Source of the DNA: Parasediminibacterium sp051861445
GTDB taxonomy: Bacteria; Bacteroidota; Bacteroidia; Chitinophagales; Chitinophagaceae
DNA: 64,000 bases
Assembly: GCA_051861445.1 (NCBI GenBank)
Contig: JBHYCS010000002.1
Location: forward strand, 1-64,000
Direction: 5' to 3'
Shown one piece after another: positions 1-9,207 of the stretch. Position numbers and translations under genes: made by a program. Within the stretch, counting starts at the first letter, position 1. The number at the start of each line of letters is the position of its first letter. The notes beneath the pieces are model-generated. The model did no database searches. It saw only the letters and a program-made list of their open reading frames with translations, and had not been told where the DNA came from.

Positions 1-2350
1 AAGAAAGATAACCACCTCTTGTACCTTGTTGCAGATTCCATACATAAAAAATATTGCTAACATCGCTACTAACGGTTATATTTTTAAGATTTACAGGAGC
101 AGGATAAGGATTACCTACTAAATGAAAACCATTATTATTTAATACAATACCTTGATTACCTGTATTAACGATTCCTTTAGAAGTTAATATTACTGCATTA
201 GGTATTATACTATTACTACCAGTAAGTGTACCTGTTTGTGTACGATCTCCACGAATAAGCACACGAACGCCTAATCCTTTTGTCCAACTTGCTTCTGTTA
301 CTGAATCGAACGATTTCCAAGCGTTGCTTGCGTTGTTAAACCAAAATGCCGATGGTGCATTGGTAGTAGTAGCATCGAAACTACTGTGATTGCCTGTTAT
401 GAAAATACTATCTTTTAACGATGTCAATGTTTGTGCAGTACTGAATGGATGGCTTAGAAAACGAAAACCTCTTAATCCACTAGGTATATAACGTTGGATG
501 GAAACATTACCTACAATAGCACCTGTAACGGCAGCAATAGAAGCTGTTCCTGAGACACTAGACGAAAGAATTAACTTATTGTTTGTTGTAAGTGTTCCTG
601 ATTTTATGGTTAGCAATTTAGTGATTGTACAATTATTATTCAAGCTAAAGCCGTCTGCATCATCTAGTTCCAAATTATCGACGGTTACACTGTCTATTGA
701 AGCCGAAGATGCTTTTCCAGCCATTAGAATCTTACCAACGGTATTTGCAGTACAAATACCGTTGCCAGTAATATTACCTGTTACCGAAATTGTATTAGAA
801 CCAATATTTAACTTTCCAGCTGTAAGATTTAATGATCCTGTACCAGCAAGAGTTTGTAAAGAAAGCGGTGTGCCCAATGTAACAAAAGCATCAGTACCAG
901 TTTTATTAATTGTTAAGTTATTAGCCACTTGGCTACCAACAGTAAAGTTTAAAACGCCAGCATTTCCTGCATTTGCTCCACCAAGTGTAATACTAGCATT
1001 TGCATTTCCTGTTATTGTTCCTGTACCAGAAACAGTTCCATTAATAACACATGTTAGCGAAGTAGATGGACTAAGCGTTAGAATACCATTGTTTACAAGA
1101 TTACTAAATGTTCTTCCGCCAGTTAATGTATAATTTACACCTGTAGCTATCGTTAAAGTACCAATTCTTCCAGGTGTTGGTGTACTTTGTAATTCACCAC
1201 TATTACTAATTGTTGAGGTTATTCTAACATTTACAGAATCGGTAGCATTAGTACCCAAAAAAACAGTATTTGCTGTGCTTGAAATAGATGTTCCTGAAGT
1301 AACGCCTCTTTCAATTGTAGAACCGTTAAGCATGGTAAGCGTATTCACTGTTGTTAATCCTATCGATGCTGTTCCAGCAAAAAGAAGTAACTCACTCACT
1401 GTAATTGGCGATGTTACTGTTTTTGTGCTTGTATTTTTTAACTCAACGATTCTATAACTAGAAAAATTAGAGAAGGAAGTAGCATCTGTTCCTTTCTGCA
1501 AAAAATTTTGAGTACCAGCTCTATTATAAGACACAGTTCCATTGTTAATAAAATTAGAACAATCTATAGCAGGTGTAGTTCCTGTAAGTTCTAATATGCC
1601 ACCGTTTTCTATAGTAACAGTTCCACATTTAGTTGTACTTAATGCTGCTATTACCTGACTTGTTGTTCCTGAACGTGCCGATATTAATCTTGCACCAGAT
1701 TTTATGGTTACTGTTCCTGTACCAGATCCATCGTCTGCACCTACTCTTGCACTACTACCACAATCAACAATACCACTTGCAAATACGATTGATTTAAACT
1801 TAAACGCTGTTAAAATGGTAGCTGTTTGATTGGCATTTAATGCAAACTCGATACTACAATTTTGCATTCCACTTCCTAACCATTCTGATGTATTAATAAA
1901 TGTTCTTGTATTTCCAACAACTCGTAATAAGCCTGTACTAGTAGTTATCATCGTATTACTTAAGCCTGTAGCATTTAATTGAGAAGTATAAAATACATCA
2001 TCAATATTTGATGTAATGGCTGTACCTGTATAACCACGTATTTTACCAAAAACGTTCAATGTATCTACACCAATAGTAATAATACCATCTGTATTTGCTT
2101 GTAAGTTGGCACAACTTGCACTTCCGTTTAATTGTATTGTATGCCCTGATTGAACATATACATTATTTATTGAAGTTGGTGGTACTGTTGCTGTTGACCA
2201 ATTGCCTATATTATCACGTATTTGCCAAGAAGAGGCATCTGACCAATTGCCACTTACGGCAGATCTATAATCACCAGAAGCTGCAACTTGTGCTAAGGAA
2301 AAATGAATAAAACTCAATGAAGCAAACAAAAAAGTAACGACTCTTTTCAT
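1..2350 (-). CDS. Large secreted beta-rich surface protein, C-terminus cut by window edge
   Basis: An open frame runs from an ATG at 2350 to the left edge without a stop, giving at least 783 residues. It starts with a signal peptide (MKRVVTFLFASLSFIHFSLAQ). The mature part opens with a 'GNWSDASSW' block, common at the start of Bacteroidota surface adhesins, and continues as Thr/Ser/Asn/Gly-rich short repeats of the kind that fold into a beta-helix (for example 'GTLTIATGVNYTLTGG'). A more globular stretch follows ('SIQRYIPSGLRGFRFLSHPF'), a block often seen before T9SS tails. The missing C-terminus probably carries a sorting domain, but that cannot be seen. A terminator and a LacI-type operator lie upstream, so it is probably its own unit under the same control as the alginate operon. 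Function is unknown; glycan binding or adhesion is inference. Confidence 0.85.
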   Translation of the reverse strand, partial: MKRVVTFLFASLSFIHFSLAQVAASGDYRSAVSGNWSDASSWQIRDNIGNWSTATVPPTSINNVYVQSGHTIQLNGSASCANLQANTDGIITIGVDTLNVFGKIRGYTGTAITSNIDDVFYTSQLNATGLSNTMITTSTGLLRVVGNTRTFINTSEWLGSGMQNCSIEFALNANQTATILTAFKFKSIVFASGIVDCGSSARVGADDGSGTGTVTIKSGARLISARSGTTSQVIAALSTTKCGTVTIENGGILELTGTTPAIDCSNFINNGTVSYNRAGTQNFLQKGTDATSFSNFSSYRIVELKNTSTKTVTSPITVSELLLFAGTASIGLTTVNTLTMLNGSTIERGVTSGTSISSTANTVFLGTNATDSVNVRITSTISNSGELQSTPTPGRIGTLTIATGVNYTLTGGRTFSNLVNNGILTLSPSTSLTCVINGTVSGTGTITGNANASITLGGANAGNAGVLNFTVGSQVANNLTINKTGTDAFVTLGTPLSLQTLAGTGSLNLTAGKLNIGSNTISVTGNITGNGICTANTVGKILMAGKASSASIDSVTVDNLELDDADGFSLNNNCTITKLLTIKSGTLTTNNKLILSSSVSGTASIAAVTGAIVGNVSIQRYIPSGLRGFRFLSHPFSTAQTLTSLKDSIFITGNHSSFDATTTNAPSAFWFNNASNAWKSFDSVTEASWTKGLGVRVLIRGDRTQTGTLTGSNSIIPNAVILTSKGIVNTGNQGIVLNNNGFHLVGNPYPAPVNLKNITVSSDVSNIFYVWNLQQGTRGGYLS

Positions 2351-2560
2351 ATGGTTGATATTATTGTAAAGTGAAAAAGTTGAAGTAAATCGTAAGAATT
2401 TTTAAGCCTATTTAACAATCGCTATGAGAAACATGAAAATATCGATAACAAAGAATTTTAACAGTATTAAGCGTTTAATATTTATCGAAAAAAAAGAGCT
2501 GTTTATCAATTTTTGTTTTATAAAATTCAACATGTGTTGAATAAAAGTATAACTGCAATT

Positions 2561-2590
2561 ACCGAGAATGTTACCGGCATCGTTATCGAT
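2561..2590. promoter_or_regulatory. Candidate LacI-family operator upstream of the 1-2350 gene
   Basis: The core AATGTTACCGGCATCGTT (2567-2584) has partial dyad symmetry around CCGG and is preceded by ACCGA at 2561. The same layout, ACCGA then GTTACCGGCA then CG, occurs at 23731-23760 beside the LacI-family gene. LacI-family operators typically have a central CG step. The match is seen directly; binding is inferred. Confidence 0.6.
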
Positions 2591-2600
2591 TATTTACAAT

Positions 2601-2634
2601 AAAAGAGGAGCCATTATGCAATAGCTCCTCTTTT
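2601..2634 (-). terminator. Rho-independent terminator ending the alginate operon
   Basis: An 11-bp perfect inverted repeat (AAAAGAGGAGC / GCTCCTCTTTT) encloses a 12-nt loop. It lies 22 bp past the stop of the 2656-5376 gene. Because the stem ends in A/T runs on both sides it could act in either direction, but only minus-strand transcription reaches it from a gene. Confidence 0.85.
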
Positions 2635-2655
2635 AATAAGTGAATGAAACCTATA

Positions 2656-5376
2656 TTATTGTTTTGAAAAAAGTTGAGTTGAAGTATGAGTACTTCCAAC
2701 CACTTTTACAGTATAAACACCTTTTGGCAAATTCTGTACTTGAACAGTTGTAACAAGCATGTTTGCATTAACAAATTGCTGCATTTTTAATGCACCCAAT
2801 GCATCATAAATGAATATTTTTTCATTGCCGAGAAGCCCACTAATAGTTAATTTATCATCGGTTGGATTTGGATAAACACGTAATTGAATTGTAGAAGAAA
2901 GTTGGATGAAAACAACAGGAGAATATTTAGACACTCCATTTTTAGCAACTGCTTTAATGCGATAATATGCAACTTGCTCATTACTAGATATATCCATCCA
3001 TTTATAGGTTGAACCTAGGTTATTACTAGCAGCTTTTACTGTAGCTACCTCGGTAAAATTGGTACCATTTTTACTTTTTTCAATTACATATACATCGAGA
3101 CTTGACTCATTTTGAGACTGCCAATGAATAACTGCTTTATCTAACTCTTTTGTTGCAGTAACATTTTTAAATTGTACAGGAAGCGTAGTTGCTATTAATC
3201 CGATTCCAAAAGAGCCGAATAAATTTGAACTTGCAACAACTTCATTTGTTGTATTATTTGCAGAAGTTGCAGATGCAATAGTCCATGCATTACCATCAAA
3301 TCTTGAAACACCAATCTGAGGATTTGTAAAGTTTGTAAAAGAACTTCCCTCTAAGGCTGCATTCCAATTTAATTTCAAGTTGGCTGCATCTGTATTTGCA
3401 GTGAGTCTATTTATATTCCAAATTGCATCTACTACTGTTTGTTTTTGAGTAGCATTAAAAGCAGTTCCGTTTACACTTCCATCATTTGTAGCTCCTTCAA
3501 AAACACTCAAAGCAAAAGCATCATCAGTAGTAGGTGTAAGTGATACAGGCAAATAATAATTGCTGCTTCCTATAGGATACAACTTTTCTCCAGTTACTGC
3601 ATCTGCTCTTAAAACGCCAACGGTATTTACAGATTTTTCAGTTACGATATATTTAGAACTAGAGAATGGTTCTCCTGCAATTGCTAGTGGTGAGGTTAAT
3701 CGTATTGTATCGGTGGCTCTAATAGTTAGTTTACCATTATTTAATCTTAACACACCACTTATTCTTGTAGTAGCATTACTTGTAATCGGAGCATTTAGCG
3801 TAACATTACCTGCAAAGGCAGTTGTGTTACCTGTTGTAACACCAAAAGGAGAAGTAGTGGCAGCATTAATGATATAATTGGTACCTGTTTGATATGCTTT
3901 AGTTCCAGTTGTAATTACGCTTCCATTTGTTTCACTGAAACCATTCACATTCGATGTTACAAGTGTAGCACTATCACTACTAAACTTCAGTGTAACACCA
4001 GTAGCTGTTGCTAAAGCAGGCTGAGATAAATAAATAAATCCTGTTCCAAAACCTGTACAATTTGTATTGGCACTGAGTATGCCAGGTGTTGTGCAAGTAA
4101 CTGCTAAATTAGTGTTACCAGTTTGTGTGCCTGTGACACCTGTAATTAAATAAGAACCAGCTGTAGTATTACCTGTTAAATCGCCAGCAGTACCATTTGT
4201 TCTAGCCGTAAATGCAGCAGTACCAGTAATTTGGTTATCTGCACCAAAATCTAATCTTCCAACAATATTTGCTAAGTTAGAGACATTGATACTCTTTTGT
4301 AACGTAACAGAACTGTGATTGGCTACACCAAAAGACATAATATTAATTGTACCTGAACCAGAAACTGTTTGTGGTGTATTGCCAGCCATGTTTACAGAAT
4401 TGGTTGTTGCACCAGTATTTGCAGATAATGTTCCATTAACAACCAAATTTCCTAAAATAGGTGTATTACCCGTTGTATGTGTTCTAAAAGTAGAACCTGT
4501 GCTAATTGTTAAATTTTCAATTTTATAAACAGGGCCATCTGCTGTAATTGTAGCACCATTTTCTACAAAAATATTGGCAAACGTTTTATTATTTAACCAA
4601 CTAGATGAACTATATGAACCACCATCTGTGTACTGAACATTAGAGCCTCTAAAATAGAGATTACTGCCTACTTCAAAATTAACAAACTGAACTGTTGAAC
4701 TACTACCAATAGGACTTCTTCCTGAATAATAATACAGGGAAGATCCAGATTTAAATGTAATTGAATTTGCAGCAGAACCGTTGAATCCAGAAGAGGCTGT
4801 TGAGTCTGTAATATGGATAGCAGCACCATTTTCGAAAGATAAACTTGCTCCAGTTGGTACTGTTATATAGCTTCTTGTATGTACTGAATTTGAAAGTGGA
4901 CTTAAAAATACAGTTCCATTTATTTTACCAGTAGTACCTGTTGCTAAAACAATAAATACATCAAAACTAGCCGATGGGCCAGCAACGGTTAATGTACTTG
5001 TGGCATCTACTACTAAATCATCACCGCTACCACCATTAATGGTAATAGTTGCACTACCTGTAGCATCACGCCTTAAATGAACAGATGCACCATTTCGAAC
5101 AATTAGTTGAGCACAAGTATGGCTTGAAGCTACAGCATTTACAGTGCCAGTAACAACATTTGCTCCACCAATATTGGTTCCATCAAACACAAGTATATCT
5201 GTATTTTGAGCTCCCAATACACTTCTAGAATCACCAGATCCATTTAATTGTGTGTTCCAATTACTATTTGCAGTAAAACTTGTTGCATCTGCTCCACCAA
5301 CCCAATAATAAGTTGTTTGTGCTTTAACAGAAAGAATAACCATTAAAAGCAAGAAAGTAAAAGTTGTTTTTTTCAT
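2656..5376 (-). CDS. T9SS-exported beta-rich surface protein
   Basis: 906 residues. It has a signal peptide (MKKTTFTFLLLMVILSVKAQ), an opening 'YYWVGGADATSF' block typical of Bacteroidota surface filaments, about 600 residues of Thr/Asn/Gly-rich beta-helix-like sequence, a fibronectin-like segment around 730-820 ('DKAVIHWQSQNESSLDVYVIEK' region) and a type A sorting tail in the last ~75 residues ('LRVYPNPTDDKLTISG'). It should therefore cross the outer membrane by T9SS and be anchored or released. It is the last gene of the minus-strand alginate operon, 32 bp after the PL6 gene and just before a terminator. No lyase motif was recognised. A surface glycan-binding or adhesion role fits the position, since no SusE/F-like gene is present, but this is inference. 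Confidence 0.85.
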   Translation of the reverse strand: MKKTTFTFLLLMVILSVKAQTTYYWVGGADATSFTANSNWNTQLNGSGDSRSVLGAQNTDILVFDGTNIGGANVVTGTVNAVASSHTCAQLIVRNGASVHLRRDATGSATITINGGSGDDLVVDATSTLTVAGPSASFDVFIVLATGTTGKINGTVFLSPLSNSVHTRSYITVPTGASLSFENGAAIHITDSTASSGFNGSAANSITFKSGSSLYYYSGRSPIGSSSTVQFVNFEVGSNLYFRGSNVQYTDGGSYSSSSWLNNKTFANIFVENGATITADGPVYKIENLTISTGSTFRTHTTGNTPILGNLVVNGTLSANTGATTNSVNMAGNTPQTVSGSGTINIMSFGVANHSSVTLQKSINVSNLANIVGRLDFGADNQITGTAAFTARTNGTAGDLTGNTTAGSYLITGVTGTQTGNTNLAVTCTTPGILSANTNCTGFGTGFIYLSQPALATATGVTLKFSSDSATLVTSNVNGFSETNGSVITTGTKAYQTGTNYIINAATTSPFGVTTGNTTAFAGNVTLNAPITSNATTRISGVLRLNNGKLTIRATDTIRLTSPLAIAGEPFSSSKYIVTEKSVNTVGVLRADAVTGEKLYPIGSSNYYLPVSLTPTTDDAFALSVFEGATNDGSVNGTAFNATQKQTVVDAIWNINRLTANTDAANLKLNWNAALEGSSFTNFTNPQIGVSRFDGNAWTIASATSANNTTNEVVASSNLFGSFGIGLIATTLPVQFKNVTATKELDKAVIHWQSQNESSLDVYVIEKSKNGTNFTEVATVKAASNNLGSTYKWMDISSNEQVAYYRIKAVAKNGVSKYSPVVFIQLSSTIQLRVYPNPTDDKLTISGLLGNEKIFIYDALGALKMQQFVNANMLVTTVQVQNLPKGVYTVKVVGSTHTSTQLFSKQ

Positions 5377-5408
5377 AAAGCTTGTTTAGTGATTTAAAAA
5401 ATTATTTG

Positions 5409-6869
5409 CTAATTAGAAGGGTTTGAATGTTGATGAAAACTAACACCCACTTGATTTTTATTGAGCTTCCAAAGTGGATTAAACTGTGTAATATCAGCTG
5501 AAGAAATTTTTATTTTATGAATAGATAAACGCTGACTAATAGCATCAATTAATTTAGTTGTAACAAGTGAATTACGGGTAGAAGTTAACTGTTCTAGTGA
5601 AGTATTGTTACTGTTTTGAATTACTTCAAAACCTTTTGTAGAATTACAATTGACACACAAATTATGTTGTAAAGATGCTAATGTAGATGAGCCTTCAATA
5701 GCTACAATATCGGCTTTAGTTTCATTCATAATTATGTTTCCAATCAAATGAATATCTGTAGGATATACAAAGGGTTTGCCCTTACTTGCATTACCAACAC
5801 CAATTCGTATAATTGTTCCTTTACTATTTACTACAGTATTACAAGCAATTAAAGCATTGTTAGCTGGATAATATTCATTCAAAGCACTACCCTCTAATCC
5901 AGCCATAACGGCAATTGCCGCTTTCATCGGTTGACGAGCACCGCCTTCAATATTTTCCAAAAAATTATTAAACACTGTTTGTTCAGCGTTAATAATTCTA
6001 ATACCGCCACTTTGTCCACGATTGGCTTTTCCATTTATATAGTTACCATACACAAAGCATCGTTCTCCATGTCTTAATACCAAAGCACCATCATTTCCAA
6101 TAAATGTGTTGAAGCGGTAAATGTTATCACAGCTTTTGTTACTTATTACTTCTGGCTCTAGTCTATGTTCTTCAAAATAATTATATTCAATCACATTAAA
6201 ACCTTTTGTGAACGAAGTTTTACTATCACCAATACGCATATCTTCTCCTCCGTTATCTGTTGGCATTGTTCTATATCCAAAATAATTATGGTGAATATGA
6301 TGATAACCTGGTTCTGCTGCATCACTACCTGCTACAAAGTTTTTAGGCATCGTATATCGTACTACTAAGTAAGGACCTTGATTTGTTTTGCCATAAAAAG
6401 AACAATGATCAACCTCATTATAACTTCCTTGAATACTCATCCAATTATTGTTTATCATAGAATCGGATGGCGAATAATTTGTAACAGCACAATTATTAAT
6501 TCTACAATATTTACTAATACTGGTAAAAGAAAGTACATCTTCATTACCTAAAGTAGATTCTCCCAAAAACAAAAAACCTTCTACTTGTAAATAGCTACCA
6601 TCTACAACAATTTTTGAGTTGCCTGCAAATACAACCTTTCCTGCTATTTCAGCCATTAATACCGTTTTTTTGGTAGAGCTGATTGAATATTTTGGCTGAA
6701 ATCGAACTTGCATATTTGTGTATGTTCCATTTTTCCAAACAACCGTATCTCCTTGTTTCAAAGATTGCATAACTGTAGAAAATTCCGTAACAGAAGCTAC
6801 CCTATATTGTGTAGCAAAGCAGGAATATTGTAGAATGAAAAAAGCAAGAACAATCGTTATTTTTTTCAT
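5409..6869 (-). CDS. Alginate lyase, polysaccharide lyase family 6 (single PL6 domain)
   Basis: 486 residues from the ATG at 6869, which begins a clean signal peptide (MKKITIVLAFFILQYSCFA). A further 9 codons upstream would overlap the MFS gene and spoil that signal, so they were left out. The protein is a right-handed beta-helix of the chondroitinase B/PL6 family. The catalytic pair is visible: the base Lys245 in 'EVISNKS' and Arg266 in 'LVLRHG', 21 residues apart as in characterised PL6 enzymes. PL6 enzymes cut alginate (often polyG or MG) by beta-elimination; a few act on dermatan sulfate. Neighbouring PL17 and KdgF favour alginate. It lacks a T9SS tail and a lipobox, so it is probably periplasmic. 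The start lies 4 bp after the MFS stop. Confidence 0.92.
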   Translation of the reverse strand: MKKITIVLAFFILQYSCFATQYRVASVTEFSTVMQSLKQGDTVVWKNGTYTNMQVRFQPKYSISSTKKTVLMAEIAGKVVFAGNSKIVVDGSYLQVEGFLFLGESTLGNEDVLSFTSISKYCRINNCAVTNYSPSDSMINNNWMSIQGSYNEVDHCSFYGKTNQGPYLVVRYTMPKNFVAGSDAAEPGYHHIHHNYFGYRTMPTDNGGEDMRIGDSKTSFTKGFNVIEYNYFEEHRLEPEVISNKSCDNIYRFNTFIGNDGALVLRHGERCFVYGNYINGKANRGQSGGIRIINAEQTVFNNFLENIEGGARQPMKAAIAVMAGLEGSALNEYYPANNALIACNTVVNSKGTIIRIGVGNASKGKPFVYPTDIHLIGNIIMNETKADIVAIEGSSTLASLQHNLCVNCNSTKGFEVIQNSNNTSLEQLTSTRNSLVTTKLIDAISQRLSIHKIKISSADITQFNPLWKLNKNQVGVSFHQHSNPSN

Positions 6870-6873
6870 AGAA

Positions 6874-8163
6874 TTATACTGTTGATTTTGAAGCAATGAA
6901 AGTGATTGAAAGCCATGCTAATGGAACCAAAACAGTACCTAGAATAAAGAAAGAAACATAGCCTGTTTGCGTTATAAAAGGAACAGATAATGTAGTGATT
7001 AAAGTTCCTAAAACAGCAGCTGTTCCACCCATACCAGCAACTGTTCCAACATTTTTACCACTAAAATAATCTGAAGGTAAAGTTTGGATATTGCCTATTA
7101 AAAATTGAAATCCAAACAATGTTGCACTAATTAAGGCAATGGCTAATGGTATATGATTTTGAAGCAGTGGCAAATAATATGCTGTAGCAGCTAACGAACT
7201 CAACATGAATACAGAGCCAATTGTAATTGCTTTTTTACGTGCTTCTGCTGGTTGTTTTCCTTTTTGAATACAATAAGATGCATAATATCCACCAAGCAAA
7301 CCGCCAATTGCAGCAAACAAATAAGGAACCCAAGCAAATGCACCTACTTGCTTAATATCAAAATGAAATTGTTCTTTTAAAAATGTAGGCAACCATGTTA
7401 CAAAAAGCCACCAAACAGGATCAATAAAGAAACGAGCAGTAAGCAAACCCCATGTATTTTTAAAATGCAACAACTGTTTCCAAGTATAAACGGTGTTTGA
7501 TTGATTGGTAGTTATTTGTTGTAAATGATTGTTTGCAATATGTTCTCGTTCTTTATCAGTAATCCATGGGTGTTTATCAGGTGTATTTTTATTGATGATT
7601 AACCAAGGAATAATCCATAAAAAACCAAGTGCAGCAATACCAATAAAAGTTATACGCCAACCAAAAGCAAGATATAAAGATGCAATAAATGGTGCAGCAA
7701 CCACCGATCCTAAAGATGCACCTGCACCAAAAATACCTTGTGCAATTCCTCGTTCTTTTGCAGGAAACCATTCGGCATTGCTTTTGGTAGCACCTGGCCA
7801 ATTGCCTGCTTCGAATAAACCTAAAGAAAAACGAAAAATATTAAATGAAGATAAACTCTTAGCTAATCCATGCAACGCAATAGAAATACTCCAACCAATA
7901 ATACAAACAGCCATTCCTAAACGAGTACCAATAGCATCCATCATTTTACCAGTAACAGTTTGCCCAATTGCATAAGCAATCATAAAAAAAGTGGTGATTA
8001 AAGCTAGGGCATTCTTATTATTTGCGTCAGCAATTCCAAACTCTTTATAAATGTATGGCCACATAATATTAATGGCACTTCTATCAATATAATTAATAAT
8101 TGTAGATATGCCTATTAATGCAATAATCCACCAACGTAAACCCTTCACTTTCATAAAAATCAT
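6874..8163 (-). CDS. MFS transporter, anion:cation symporter (hexuronate/ExuT-like) family
   Basis: 429 residues with about 12 membrane segments. The N-terminus 'INYIDRSAINIMWP' and the 'GLFEAGNWPGATKSNAEWFP' block are hallmarks of ACS-family hexuronate and sugar-acid transporters; a second in-frame Met at residue 4 is an equally good start. Position inside the alginate operon, between lyases, suggests it carries unsaturated uronate or its linear keto form (DEH) across the inner membrane, as related transporters do in other alginate loci. The substrate is inferred from context, not from residues. Confidence 0.9.
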   Translation of the reverse strand: MIFMKVKGLRWWIIALIGISTIINYIDRSAINIMWPYIYKEFGIADANNKNALALITTFFMIAYAIGQTVTGKMMDAIGTRLGMAVCIIGWSISIALHGLAKSLSSFNIFRFSLGLFEAGNWPGATKSNAEWFPAKERGIAQGIFGAGASLGSVVAAPFIASLYLAFGWRITFIGIAALGFLWIIPWLIINKNTPDKHPWITDKEREHIANNHLQQITTNQSNTVYTWKQLLHFKNTWGLLTARFFIDPVWWLFVTWLPTFLKEQFHFDIKQVGAFAWVPYLFAAIGGLLGGYYASYCIQKGKQPAEARKKAITIGSVFMLSSLAATAYYLPLLQNHIPLAIALISATLFGFQFLIGNIQTLPSDYFSGKNVGTVAGMGGTAAVLGTLITTLSVPFITQTGYVSFFILGTVLVPLAWLSITFIASKSTV

Positions 8164-8191
8164 TTAAACTATTATTAACTATACCTTGTTT

Positions 8192-9202
8192 CTATTGATT
8201 GCTCAAAGCAATATTGGCAATACCTTTTTGTGCACCAATTACGGTATTATTATTTAATACCTTATTTCCAATAGCTTCTCCTTTACTACTTTTCAAAACA
8301 ATATTAAATCCATAGCCTGCTGCATTAACAGTACAATTATTATTACTAAACGTATTGTAGTTACCCCATCCTGCTGCTACACAATGCACTTGATATCCAT
8401 CAAGAAAAATTGATCCTCCAGGGTTTGTGCCCGTATTTCCTTCAATGAGTGTATAATTTCCTTTAACATCTATCCAACTATCGGCACTATTTGCACCCGT
8501 AATTCCTGTGGCATCAAAAAAGTTGTTACGGATAATATTACCTGTGGCTCCTTCTTTTATATCAATACATTCAGCGGTAATATTTGGACCAACCTTATTA
8601 TTCACCACCAAATTAGAATCGCACTTATCCTCTTTTCCATTTGTATATTTAGACCAATTGCTTACAGCTGTTCCAATATAAATTCCCTCACCATAATCAG
8701 GCGTTTTTAGTCCTGCTTGATATACTATACAATTACGAACAGTATTATACTTTGAAAATTTTCGTAGATGAATGGCTTCTTCACCAATTCCAAAAACAGT
8801 GAGAGCTTCTATTGTGTTATTGGTAGCTTCATCACACATTAATCCCTTTAAACCATTGGTAATCGTAAATCCTTTTAAATTCCAAAAACTAGCTTGCAAA
8901 TACAACACATATCCTGTTTGAATAGTAGAGCCCTCTAATACAGCCTTTGCTGTACCAATTAGATAAATAGGATAATCTTTTGTGCCGTTATTAGCTGAAG
9001 GAATAATAAAATTTCCAGTATATATTCCATCTGCTAATACAATTTCATCATTTGGTTTGGCATTATTTAAAGCTTGTTGAAGCTGTGTACTATTGGCAAC
9101 TTGAATAGTTCGTTTAGGCATATTCGTATTGCTATTTTGAACTATATTTTTGCTTGCACAAGCAACAAATAGAAATGAAGAAAGTAGATATACAAGATGC
9201 AT
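8192..9202 (-). CDS. Right-handed beta-helix lipoprotein, possible polysaccharide lyase
   Basis: 336 residues. A lipobox (FVAC, Cys15) marks a lipoprotein; no acidic surface-export signal follows the Cys, so it is probably periplasm-facing. The body shows regular Asn ladders ('NTIEALTV', 'NTVRNCIV', 'NIIRNNFF') of a pectate-lyase-like beta-helix. Conserved-looking blocks are 'GEGIYIG', 'AECIDIKEGATGN', 'ADSWIDVKGNYT' and 'FLDGYQVHCVAAGWGN'; acidic residues in the middle two could bind calcium. The PL6 Lys/Arg pair (NKS/LRHG) is absent, so it is not an ordinary PL6. It sits 5 bp after the T9SS PL6 and 28 bp before the MFS, firmly within the operon. A lyase or epimerase role is possible; the family is not recognised with certainty. 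Confidence 0.75.
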   Translation of the reverse strand: MHLVYLLSSFLFVACASKNIVQNSNTNMPKRTIQVANSTQLQQALNNAKPNDEIVLADGIYTGNFIIPSANNGTKDYPIYLIGTAKAVLEGSTIQTGYVLYLQASFWNLKGFTITNGLKGLMCDEATNNTIEALTVFGIGEEAIHLRKFSKYNTVRNCIVYQAGLKTPDYGEGIYIGTAVSNWSKYTNGKEDKCDSNLVVNNKVGPNITAECIDIKEGATGNIIRNNFFDATGITGANSADSWIDVKGNYTLIEGNTGTNPGGSIFLDGYQVHCVAAGWGNYNTFSNNNCTVNAAGYGFNIVLKSSKGEAIGNKVLNNNTVIGAQKGIANIALSNQ

Positions 9203-9207
9203 GATGA

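Larger units (their letters stand above)
2351..2655. other. 305-bp intergenic region with operator and terminator
   Basis: No credible gene is present. The stretch holds a LacI-type operator half-matching the one beside the regulator gene (2561-2590) and a strong hairpin (2601-2634). The rest is AT-rich leader for the minus-strand gene starting at 2350. Confidence 0.7.

Noticed and set aside
498..1133. Plus-strand 211-residue reading frame
   Set aside because: It lies wholly antisense to the surface-protein gene (1-2350), is Val/Pro/Leu-rich as expected from reading Thr/Asn-rich repeats backwards, and has no family features.
1..5376. CRISPR or tandem DNA repeats in the repetitive surface-protein genes
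   Set aside because: Repetition is at the protein composition level (Thr/Asn/Gly); no regular DNA repeat-spacer pattern was found.
5409..6869. Chondroitinase B (dermatan sulfate lyase) as the function of the PL6 genes
   Set aside because: The fold is shared, but the same operon has PL17 and KdgF and no sulfatase or PL8/PL12 gene, so alginate is the better reading.
7529..7975. Plus-strand 148-residue frame inside the MFS gene
   Set aside because: Antisense shadow of membrane-segment coding sequence; the minus-strand frame is a clear transporter.
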